Origin: Natronorubrum halophilum | GTDB taxonomy: Archaea; Halobacteriota; Halobacteria; Halobacteriales; Natrialbaceae | Direction of reading: 5' to 3' | Length of the DNA stretch: 64,000 nucleotides | Assembly: GCF_003670115.1 (NCBI RefSeq) | Contig: NZ_QQTY01000003.1 | Location: 124,001-188,000 of the forward strand | In this document: positions 42,044 through 49,925 of the stretch, one piece after another | Numbering within the stretch: position 1 is the first letter of the stretch | How the letters are laid out: each line of letters starts with the position of its first letter | Made by a program: the position numbers and the translations under genes | Notes under the pieces: model-generated | Seen by the model: the letters and a program-made list of their open reading frames with translations, nothing else | Told to the model about the DNA's origin: nothing | Database searches by the model: none

Positions 42044-42546
42044 TCAAACAGGGCGAAAAATTCGTTGCGGATATATGGCGTCGTGCCCGTGGCACTTCTA
42101 GCCAGGTAGGCAGCTATGGAGTGAGGGCTTCTCCTAGTCCCGGTTCTAGTCATGAGGTGTCTGAATATAGCGTTCTCAATGTCCACCACTATCACCACTA
42201 TGATGATGGTGAACTATGGCTTGATCCCGAATACAGAAATCTCGGGATTGGGAAGAATAAGAATTCAGGCACAGAAGACGTAGATATCTACGAGTACGTG
42301 GACCAAGAACTGGGCATCGGCAGGAATAGCTACAAAGGTCCATATTATAAGGGATTGAATATTGGGTTTAAAGAGTGGCAAAAATATCACCAAGTACTGG
42401 TCATCGCGACAGTGGGTGCCGCGGCAGTCGATGAGAGTGAGATGGAGACAGACTTCTTCGTCGAATTTTCTGACGGAAAATACGCGATATTCGAAGACGT
42501 AAAACCAATCGTCTACAGCCCACCTCACCACGGCGCTCCGCTTTAG
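42040..42546 (+). CDS. Orphan hypothetical protein, A/T-rich
   Basis: A 168-residue frame from a GTG at 42040. It is not recognised. The product has a His/Tyr-rich segment (VLNVHHYHHYDDGELW), two short repeats of LGIGKN and LGIGRN, and no signal or membrane helix. Codon use is more A/T-rich than that of neighbouring genes, especially after 42200, which suggests recent acquisition. Its 5' end abuts the truncated end of the FNT gene, so the same insertion may have caused that truncation. The true start is uncertain. Confidence 0.45.
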   Translation: MIKQGEKFVADIWRRARGTSSQVGSYGVRASPSPGSSHEVSEYSVLNVHHYHHYDDGELWLDPEYRNLGIGKNKNSGTEDVDIYEYVDQELGIGRNSYKGPYYKGLNIGFKEWQKYHQVLVIATVGAAAVDESEMETDFFVEFSDGKYAIFEDVKPIVYSPPHHGAPL

Positions 42547-42835
42547 GCAGACTATCACAGAACCTCGTCTACAGGTGGACCAGGCTGAGTTCCTCGAGGT
42601 CCACCGCGGAGCACTCGCTGAGCAGGTCTGCGAGATTTATACCAAATTAACTCTACAACCTGCTCGTTTCTCAAACTGACCTAACTAGACACTGCCTTTT
42701 GAATCTACTTTCACCATGTTTCCACAGTTAGTGAGAACGGCCATACTAATTGTGGCCCGGACGCAGATTCTATCTTTTACTCTGGGTGAAAAATATTGTC
42801 AACTGTTGCTAGAGAATCCTGTTGAGCGATAGATT

Positions 42836-43783
42836 TCACTCGGTCTCCGGGTCATCACCTAATGAGCCGTCGTATTTGTTCTGCTCATCATCAGGAAGAT
42901 ACTGTCGCTCCCACTCAACGACTTCAGGGAATCCGGCAAACTCGTGGAGACTTCCGACCGGTTGTTCGTTGAACTCGTCGTCGATATCTCGCATCGCTGC
43001 CACTGGATCCTCAGCGAAAGCGCTTAGATCGGCGTGGACGTTTGCGATGGTCGATAGCGTTGCGGCAATAGGAAATATGACGAGGTCGAACCCCCACTCC
43101 TCGAGCGACGAGAGATCAACGTACGGTGAAGAGCCGAGATCGCCTACGAAGTTGTAGACAATTGGTCCGTCGACTTCACGGCCGATGCGCTCGAGTTCTG
43201 ATTCGTCGGTCGGCCCCTCGACGAACGCAATATCAGCGCCGACCTCGAGGAAATCGTTCACACGACCGATCGCCTCGTCGAGCGAGCCATCACCGGTGCC
43301 ACGGGCATCAGTCCGGGCAATGAGAACGAAGTCTTCAGCACGGTCGTCTCGGACGTCGGCGGCAGCTTCGATCTTTCCAACTGCTTCCTCTCGTGGGATG
43401 ACCTGTCGTCCTTTTGTATGCCCACACCGCTTCGGGAACGTCTGGTCTTCGATATGGATGGCGCCAACGCCAGCTTTGATGTACTCCCGAACGGTCCGGA
43501 CAACGTTCGTCGCGTTGCCGTACCCGTTGTCTGAATCTGCGATAAGCGGGACATCGATCCGCTCCTGAATGTTCGCGGCGTTGTTGATCATCTCTGGCAT
43601 CGTGATAAAACCGGCATCGGGATAGCCGGTTTTCGAGAGTGATGTCCCATACCCGGTCATGTAGATGGCGTCGAAGCCTATGGCGTCGGCGACGCCAGCC
43701 GTGAGCGGGTCGTGGACACCGGGACAGGTCAATAGTTCGTCACGCTCGAGGCGCTCTCGCAGTGTTGCACCGGCGTCAGTCAT
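42836..43783 (-). CDS. Isocitrate lyase/PEP mutase superfamily enzyme
   Basis: A 315-residue TIM-barrel of the ICL/PEPM superfamily: CPGVHDPLTAGVADAIGFDA, VPLIADSDNGYGNATNVVR (Mg2+-binding Asp), IHIEDQTFPKRCGH (catalytic Cys loop), and VLIARTDARGTGDGS. The KRCGH loop is the lyase type rather than PEP mutase. Possible reactions include cleavage of 2-methylisocitrate, dimethylmalate or oxaloacetate-type substrates. It is the last of four minus-strand genes; the gap to the amidohydrolase gene is 63 nt. Confidence 0.85.
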   Translation of the reverse strand: MTDAGATLRERLERDELLTCPGVHDPLTAGVADAIGFDAIYMTGYGTSLSKTGYPDAGFITMPEMINNAANIQERIDVPLIADSDNGYGNATNVVRTVREYIKAGVGAIHIEDQTFPKRCGHTKGRQVIPREEAVGKIEAAADVRDDRAEDFVLIARTDARGTGDGSLDEAIGRVNDFLEVGADIAFVEGPTDESELERIGREVDGPIVYNFVGDLGSSPYVDLSSLEEWGFDLVIFPIAATLSTIANVHADLSAFAEDPVAAMRDIDDEFNEQPVGSLHEFAGFPEVVEWERQYLPDDEQNKYDGSLGDDPETE

Positions 43784-43846
43784 AGCGGATCACTTGGCGC
43801 AGTTGTGGAAGTCGGTGTCGATGGAGATCGGTCGTTGTCGGCGTGG

Positions 43847-44482
43847 TTATACATTGGTTGAGAGGTATTCGAGTACGCTATCAGTTGTAACGACGTCGCC
43901 GTATTTCGCGTCGATATCGTAGAGATTCGCCAGGTGTGGTCCGTCAGCGCGGTCACCGACCGCGTCAGCCGGAACGATGGTTCGGTAGCCGTGCTGAAGA
44001 CTATCGACAGCCGTTGCTCGGACACAGCCACTCGTCGTAACGCCAGCGAGAACGAGCGTGTCCACACCCTGTGTCGTTAGCTCCGTTTGCAGATCCGTTC
44101 CGAAGAATGCACTTGCATACTTTTTCAGGATGACTCGCTCGTCACCTACGGGTGCAACTCGATCGTCCACTTCGACCGCTTCGGTTCCGAGTTGCAATTC
44201 TCGTAATGCGGGTACTTTCTCGATGAATCGTCCGGCATCGCCGTAAGACTCTTCGAACGCCACGGCCGTGAAATATCGGGGCAGATCGTGTTCCCGGAAG
44301 CGCTCGAGCAGGCGGTCAGTCTGTTCGAGCACGCCGGTAACATCCGATCCGAGACTGGTATCGGGGTCGGTGAAGGCGTTTATCAGATCGATGACTAGTA
44401 GTGCGGGCCGGTCGCCGAGGCCGACGCTCGTGCCGAAGTCGTCCTCGTCGTAGCCGGCGTCAATATCGGTTGGCCAATCCAT
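43847..44482 (-). CDS. Isochorismatase-fold amidohydrolase
   Basis: A 211-residue cysteine hydrolase. Catalytic triad: D32 (LLVIDLINAF), Lys near 121 (VILKKYASAFFGTD) and C153 (VTTSGCVRATAVDS), with the cis-peptide before GVTTSG. Family members include N-carbamoylsarcosine amidohydrolase, nicotinamidase and maleamate amidase. Position directly after hydantoinase genes fits N-carbamoylsarcosine or another N-carbamoyl amino acid as substrate. It starts 33 nt downstream of the hydantoinase B stop. Confidence 0.85.
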   Translation of the reverse strand: MDWPTDIDAGYDEDDFGTSVGLGDRPALLVIDLINAFTDPDTSLGSDVTGVLEQTDRLLERFREHDLPRYFTAVAFEESYGDAGRFIEKVPALRELQLGTEAVEVDDRVAPVGDERVILKKYASAFFGTDLQTELTTQGVDTLVLAGVTTSGCVRATAVDSLQHGYRTIVPADAVGDRADGPHLANLYDIDAKYGDVVTTDSVLEYLSTNV

Positions 44483-44514
44483 GATGTGGTAGGTTGATCG
44501 TATTCGTCCGTTGC

Positions 44515-46371
44515 TCAGTTGTTTCGATTCTCGAACGTCCGGCGCTCGTCGGCGATACGTGCTTCTAGCGTTTCGTCGTCCGGTAACGGACCGTAATCGA
44601 ACTTCTGGAGACCGTCACGGTTCGCCCGAATCTCATCGCGTTGGTCGTCAGTGACTGCCTCATCGACGGTACCGTTCTCGGTGAGGACAACGCCGAAGTC
44701 CGATCGGGCAGCCGTTTCGGTGAGAAGTCCGCGTTCGACTTCTTCGGCGACGACGGCGGCCTCACGCTCGAGCGGATCTCCGAGTCCACCGCCACCAGCA
44801 GTGCTGAAGACGAGTTTGTCACGTGCCTCTACGGCCACGTTTTCGACTTTCGATGGGAGTTCCGCTTCGGTCCCATCGGCCCGAATCAGTTTCTTCTCGC
44901 TTGTTTGGGCGTGCTTGCCGCCATCGACGCCCCACGGATACGTGTGTGCACGGTCGTCTTGGAACGTGATTGCACCGTCTTCCTCGAAAGTGTATATCTT
45001 TGTAATCCCGTGACCGCCGCGGAACTCGCCGGCACCGCCAGTATCAGCACGGGTGCTGTACTCGTCGATCGTTAGCGGGTAGTAGGCTTCCTGATACTCG
45101 GCGGGGACCGTCCGAAATAGCGGCCACCAGGAGTGACCGTCGAGTCCGTCACCGCCCGGCCGGGCCGGAATACCGCCGTAGAGAATTTCGAGCATCTGGA
45201 ATTCGTTTCCGTCCGAGTCCGTTCCTGCGTAGACGAGATTCGGCGACGTCCCGTAGCTGCCCGCCACGGAGAACCCGTCGATGAGCTTCGAGAAGGTCGC
45301 CTGCAGGACGTCGAACTGCCGGGCCATGAGTGGCAGGCGATTCCCCAGCGATGCTGGGAACTCCGGCTGAATGACCGATCCTTCGGGCAGAGTCACTTCG
45401 AAGAGGTCGTAGTAGCCGTCGTTGAACGTGAGCAACGGGTCAAATGCCATGATGAGGAAGACTCCGGTGAACATTTTGAACATCTTCTCATTCAGCAGGA
45501 AGTTCACCGTACCCGGCACCTGCTCGTCCGTACCGGTCCAGTCGAGATAGACCGTCTCGCCCTCCCGGTAAATTTCGAGGTGGAGTTTGATGGGACCGTT
45601 GCCCATCCCATCGTCGTCGACGTAATCTTCGAAGGTGTAGCGTTCACCCTCAGGAATGAACTCGTGAATAAGGTCGACCATCCCGTTCCGGGTGCGGTCG
45701 AGGATGGCATCACAGGCTTCCACATACGTCTCCTTGCCGAAACGATCACAGAGCTCGTGAACGCGAGTTTCTGCCGCCTTCGTCCCTGCAGCTAGCGCTT
45801 TGATGTCGGCTTCTGCGTGCTCAGGGAGCCGCGTGTTGTGGGCGAACGAGCGGAGCAGTTCGCTGTCGATCTCACCTTGCTTGTAGAGTTTGACCGGCGG
45901 CAGTCGCATCCCCTCTTCGAAGATCGTACTCGCCTGCACGGGCATACTGCCGGGGGTCTTGCCACCGACATCCATCAGGTTGCCCCACTGGCTCGAAAAG
46001 CCCACGAGGTCGTCCTCGTAGAAGATTGGGCGCAACAGGAGCATGTCTGGCGTGTGCGAGACGGCACCGGCACACATGTAGGGATCGTTAGTTGCGATCA
46101 CGTCACCGTCCTCGAGGTCCTCGCGCTCGAACGGCGAGTTCGCGAGGATGGTGTCAATCGCTGAACCGAACTGCCCCATGACCATTCGTCCCTCCGCATC
46201 TGCGATGAGCGGGAACTGGTCGGACTGTTCGCGGATGACTGGACTGATTGCCGTCGTTTCGACGACCCGATCCATCTCGTCGCGGGTATTCGAAAGCGTA
46301 CTCTCGATAATATCGAGCGTCGTCTGATCGATATCGTGTTCGCCGACGAACGCTGGTGTTGAACTGCTCAT
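44515..46371 (-). CDS. hyuB: Hydantoinase B/oxoprolinase subunit
   Basis: A 618-residue protein of the HyuB/5-oxoprolinase B family. Family blocks: ATNDPYMCAGAVSHTPDMLL, GFSSQWGNLMDVGGKTPGSM, FPASLGNRLPLMARQFDVL and GAGEFRGGHGITKIYTFEE, and the C-terminal SGGG-type loop (FSTAGGGGLGDPLERE). It works with HyuA in ATP-dependent cleavage of a hydantoin or lactam ring. It overlaps the 3' end of hyuA by 4 nt, so the two subunits are translationally coupled. Confidence 0.9.
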   Translation of the reverse strand: MSSSTPAFVGEHDIDQTTLDIIESTLSNTRDEMDRVVETTAISPVIREQSDQFPLIADAEGRMVMGQFGSAIDTILANSPFEREDLEDGDVIATNDPYMCAGAVSHTPDMLLLRPIFYEDDLVGFSSQWGNLMDVGGKTPGSMPVQASTIFEEGMRLPPVKLYKQGEIDSELLRSFAHNTRLPEHAEADIKALAAGTKAAETRVHELCDRFGKETYVEACDAILDRTRNGMVDLIHEFIPEGERYTFEDYVDDDGMGNGPIKLHLEIYREGETVYLDWTGTDEQVPGTVNFLLNEKMFKMFTGVFLIMAFDPLLTFNDGYYDLFEVTLPEGSVIQPEFPASLGNRLPLMARQFDVLQATFSKLIDGFSVAGSYGTSPNLVYAGTDSDGNEFQMLEILYGGIPARPGGDGLDGHSWWPLFRTVPAEYQEAYYPLTIDEYSTRADTGGAGEFRGGHGITKIYTFEEDGAITFQDDRAHTYPWGVDGGKHAQTSEKKLIRADGTEAELPSKVENVAVEARDKLVFSTAGGGGLGDPLEREAAVVAEEVERGLLTETAARSDFGVVLTENGTVDEAVTDDQRDEIRANRDGLQKFDYGPLPDDETLEARIADERRTFENRNN

Positions 46372-48431
46372 TGACCCTCACCTCTGTTAATCTCGATGTT
46401 TCCGTAGCGGTCGATAGTCGCACTGTGATCCGGCTGCAAGACAACTGTCGAATCGTCGTCGGTGACGATCGCTGGCCCGTCGATCTCGTTGCCCGGACGC
46501 AACTTGGTACGGTCGTAGATCGGCGTCTCGTAGGTGTCACCGCTGAAGTATACGTCATTGTCATCGATCTCAGCGGCACTCGGATCGGCATCTGTCAGTT
46601 CCTGTTCCTCGATGGTAACACCCTGCAGCGTTCCTTTGCCGATGACACGGAGATTCGCGATTTCGAGCGGTGCATCGAGCGAGAACCCGAATTGGCGGTC
46701 GTGACGGCTCTCGAAATCGCCTTTGATTTCTGCGAGCCCTGTCTCACCACGGAGGTTCTCAATCGTCACTGGTATCGACATCTGGATGTCCTGGCGGAAG
46801 TAGCGACACTCGGCGAAGTATTCGAACTCGTGGTCGGTTTCGTCGACACCTTCGGAGACGAGCCAGTCAGTCGCTTCGGCCTCGAGATCCTGAAGTTTCT
46901 CGTAGACATCCCTGCCGTCGACATCTTCCTCGGTCTCCAGATACGTCTCCGAGAACTCGTTTTGGATGTCGGAGGTCAGGAAACCAAACGCTGACATAAC
47001 GCCCGGTCCTGGCGGGATAATCAGAGGGTAGGCGTCCATGATATCTGCAAGCGCGTTAGCGTGCATCGGTCCGGCACCGCCGAAGGCAACGAGCCCGAAC
47101 TCTCGTGGATCGTAGCCCTGTTCGACGGACACGACGCGGAGTGCGCTGTGCATGTTCTCGTTAACGATGTCGAGGATCGCTTGGGCGGCCTCCTCGACTG
47201 AAGTCCCACGCTCGTCGGCGACTGTCGCCACAGCATCGTGGGCTGCCTCTCTATCGAGTTCCATCCGGCCGCCGAGTTGGACACCCGGCGGAATCCGACC
47301 GAGGACGACGTTCGCATCCGTAACAGTCGGTTCGTCTCCGCCTAGGCCATAACACGCCGGCCCGGGGTCGGCACCGGAACTCTCCGGGCCAACCTGTAAC
47401 GATCCGCTCAGTTGCACGCGGGCGATCGAGCCACCGCCGGCTCCAACCGTGTTCACATCGACCGATCGCGATTTGAATTCTCGATAACCGACCTTCGTCT
47501 GGCGGGTCGTCTCAGGGGTTCCGTCTTCGACGAGTGACACGTCAGTCGACGTCCCACCCATATCGAGCGTCAATACGTCGGGGACGCCCTTCTTCGACGC
47601 GATGGTCGCCGCACCGACGACGCCACCACTGGGTCCCGACAGCGCGAGTTCGACCGGCCGCTCTTTGGCGGCTTTTGAACTCATGAGTCCACCATCGGAC
47701 CGAACGACGTTCATCGTGGCCGTCGAATCAGCGTCTGCGAGCGAGTCGTCGAGGTCCTCGAGATACTCGATAACCGTTGGCCGTGCGTAATCATTGATGA
47801 CGGTCGTCAGTGTCCGTTCGTACTCGCCGTACTCCGGGACGATCTCGGAGGAAATCGATACCGGAAGCTCCGGTGCCTCTTCGGCGATAATTTTGCGGAC
47901 GCGTTCTTCGTGTTCGGGATTGAGGTACGCGTTCAACAACGCGACTGTCAGAGACTCGACACCGGCTGCCTCGAGTTCCCTAACGGCATCTCTGATTTCC
48001 CCTTCGTCGAGTGATTCGGTCTCTTTCCCATCTGGTGAACTGATCGTACCAGCTATACCATGGGTATCCACGAGGTCAGCGAGCGGATCCGGCTTTTCCA
48101 TGTCCATCCATCCATAGAGTGGACCGGGCGTCCACGCTCGTGCCAAGTGGAGGATATCTTCGTGCCCAGCAGTCGTAATGAGTCCGACACGCGACCCCGT
48201 CTCCTCCAAGAGCATGTTCGTCACGACTGTCGTGCCGTGAAACAAGAGGTCGAGTTCGGATACCGATGTGTTCGCTTTTACCGTTGCCTCCTCGATCCCA
48301 TGAACCACGCCCTCCGATGGATTACTGGGCGTCGAAAGAACCTTGTCTATCGTGATTTCATGGGTCGTTTCGTCGAAGACGATAACGTCTGTAAACGTAC
48401 CACCCACGTCAACACCGAGGTTATGTGTCAT
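46368..48431 (-). CDS. hyuA: Hydantoinase A/oxoprolinase subunit
   Basis: A 687-residue HyuA-type subunit with the ASKHA nucleotide-binding fold: LGVDVGGTFTDVIVFDE (phosphate 1), LTLDMGGTSTDVSLVEDG (phosphate 2), GAGGGSIARV, and the conserved VVAFGGAGPMHA-like LVAFGGAGPMHANALAD. A C-terminal beta domain (about 560-687) is present. HyuA binds ATP and primes the amide for ring opening. It is first in the operon and divergent from a Bat-type regulator (151 nt gap). Confidence 0.9.
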   Translation of the reverse strand: MTHNLGVDVGGTFTDVIVFDETTHEITIDKVLSTPSNPSEGVVHGIEEATVKANTSVSELDLLFHGTTVVTNMLLEETGSRVGLITTAGHEDILHLARAWTPGPLYGWMDMEKPDPLADLVDTHGIAGTISSPDGKETESLDEGEIRDAVRELEAAGVESLTVALLNAYLNPEHEERVRKIIAEEAPELPVSISSEIVPEYGEYERTLTTVINDYARPTVIEYLEDLDDSLADADSTATMNVVRSDGGLMSSKAAKERPVELALSGPSGGVVGAATIASKKGVPDVLTLDMGGTSTDVSLVEDGTPETTRQTKVGYREFKSRSVDVNTVGAGGGSIARVQLSGSLQVGPESSGADPGPACYGLGGDEPTVTDANVVLGRIPPGVQLGGRMELDREAAHDAVATVADERGTSVEEAAQAILDIVNENMHSALRVVSVEQGYDPREFGLVAFGGAGPMHANALADIMDAYPLIIPPGPGVMSAFGFLTSDIQNEFSETYLETEEDVDGRDVYEKLQDLEAEATDWLVSEGVDETDHEFEYFAECRYFRQDIQMSIPVTIENLRGETGLAEIKGDFESRHDRQFGFSLDAPLEIANLRVIGKGTLQGVTIEEQELTDADPSAAEIDDNDVYFSGDTYETPIYDRTKLRPGNEIDGPAIVTDDDSTVVLQPDHSATIDRYGNIEINRGEGQ

Positions 48432-48582
48432 ATGTTATCGTACAGTGTGGTAGACACCGTGTTGGGGAGTAAGAATTCCCCCAACAGCTGTTGGCTGATT
48501 AAATACTGGCTAGCCATTCACGGACTGCTGATCTCGTCGAGTGCTTTTTCACCTTGGGCAGTATTGGCACAGTAGCGAAGCG

Positions 48583-49245
48583 ATGTTTACCGCCACACTC
48601 CACTTCACACAGCACCGAGAGTGCATTCTCAGAGAACTTACGGCGGATATCGATGCGCCAATTCCGATCGAAATTGAGGAGATCCAAAACGGATCCGTCA
48701 CCTTCGTTCTTCATGCCGGCCCTCATGCAGATTCCTTTCAATCGGACCTCGAGCGTGCAGATCACGTTAATCATGTCAAGCGTCTCGATGATGAGAATCT
48801 ACTCATAACCAAACCCTCATGTGGTGCGTATTCGGCTATCTATCAGAACCACGGCACACTACGCCGGTCAAACACGGTTTCGGGCCGTCAACGCGAGTAC
48901 AACGTTCTCGTATTCCAGCGTGAAGATCTCAAAAACATTATTGACGATTTAGAGGGGTTCGGAACGGTCACACTCGGCAAACTCGAGGAGTTCAGAGCGA
49001 CCACCGACTCGCCATTAACTGAGCGACAGCGAGAAGTTGTCACTGAAGCGCTCGCACGAGGGTATTACGATTGGCCCCGAAAGATTACGAACGAAGACCT
49101 CGCGATAGAGTTAGAAATCAGCCGAGCAACACTGCACGAGCATCTCCGAAAAGCAGAACGTACCTTGTTGTCGTCAGCGTTAGCAGATAGTCACAAACGA
49201 ACTGGAAGAGGCCAATTTGAGCGTATCGAACTTGGACAAGAATGA
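48583..49245 (+). CDS. Bat-type HTH_10 transcription regulator
   Basis: A 220-residue protein with an N-terminal beta-rich domain (about 1-145) of the bacterio-opsin activator type and a C-terminal HTH_10 domain (TDSPLTERQREVVTEALARG, YYDWPRK, LAIELEISRATLHEHLRKAE). The ATG at 48583 is preferred over an in-frame start at 48541. Its divergent placement beside hyuA makes it the likely activator of the operon, responding to the substrate or an intermediate; this is inference. Confidence 0.85.
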   Translation: MFTATLHFTQHRECILRELTADIDAPIPIEIEEIQNGSVTFVLHAGPHADSFQSDLERADHVNHVKRLDDENLLITKPSCGAYSAIYQNHGTLRRSNTVSGRQREYNVLVFQREDLKNIIDDLEGFGTVTLGKLEEFRATTDSPLTERQREVVTEALARGYYDWPRKITNEDLAIELEISRATLHEHLRKAERTLLSSALADSHKRTGRGQFERIELGQE

Positions 49246-49540
49246 TCTGAAATTAACGGGATTCCAAATCCTTCAGGGATGGACCTGCGCTAGTATCGAG
49301 GCCGACTGGCAGCTGGTGCTGTGTCTGGATTCCCGTCTGGAACGTTGGACGATCTCGGTTTGGTGCTCCGGACACGCCATCGGGATGATAGCCCGTCTTG
49401 GACTGGACTATTGGAGTCTGTGCGCTATCCGGGTCGCCCTGCCGTTGAAAGTCGATCCGGTTCGCATAATAACGGGGCTATGCGAGTCGGCTTTGCCCAA
49501 GGGGCAAACTCGCGGGTTTTTATATAGGAAGCGACCATCA
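49246..49540. other. Intergenic region
   Basis: No gene is recognised; several frames are open but do not resemble known proteins. A TATA-like run (TTTTTATATAGG, 49516-49527) precedes the macro-domain relic. Confidence 0.35.
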
Positions 49541-49893
49541 GTTGTGACTGAACGGGCCGAAATCACGGCCGTCGGCGATTTCGGGGGATCGAGAGTCGTC
49601 TGAACGGACTTCCAATCAGAGCGGACTCTCACGGCGACGGCCGTGCAACGAGCGAAAGCGTTCGTACCGCGACGCGGAAATCGCTCGAGAAGGCGGATAC
49701 ACTCGGCTGTGAGTCCGTCGTTCTCCCGGTGCTTGGAACCGGAGCCGCTGGATTCGACTTCCGGGAGGGAGCCCGATACGTCTGCGAAATGATCCGGGAC
49801 TACGAACCGTCATCGGTGACCAATACTCGAGTGATCGCCTATTCGAAACGGGAGTACGACGAACTCGAAACGATCGGCGAAGCGGTACGATAA
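49541..49893 (+). pseudogene. Macro-domain (ADP-ribose-binding) relic
   Basis: From about 49625 one frame gives the second half of a macro domain: SHGDGRATSESVRTATRKSL, EKADTLGCESVVLPVLGTGA, AGFDFREGARYVCEMI and RVIAYSKREYDEL, ending in TAA at 49893. The GTGAAGFD loop is the ADP-ribose phosphate-binding loop. The first half, including the Asn-containing NAA loop, is missing. A TATA element and GTG at 49541 start a short frame (MTERAEITAVGDF) in a different frame that could be the original N-terminus, so an internal deletion with frameshift is likely. Confidence 0.6.
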
Positions 49894-49925
49894 CGCGATC
49901 TCGGCCGTCTGCCCGAGCGGAGGCC

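Noticed and set aside
42836-49245. Assigning the hydantoinase operon firmly to creatinine degradation
   Set aside because: The lyase does not fit that route and no creatinine deaminase is seen; the creatininase-family gene at 54040 is 5 kb away under a different regulator.
49217-49603. 128-codon frame after the Bat-type gene
   Set aside because: No similarity, poor codon use, and it overlaps the macro-domain relic promoter.
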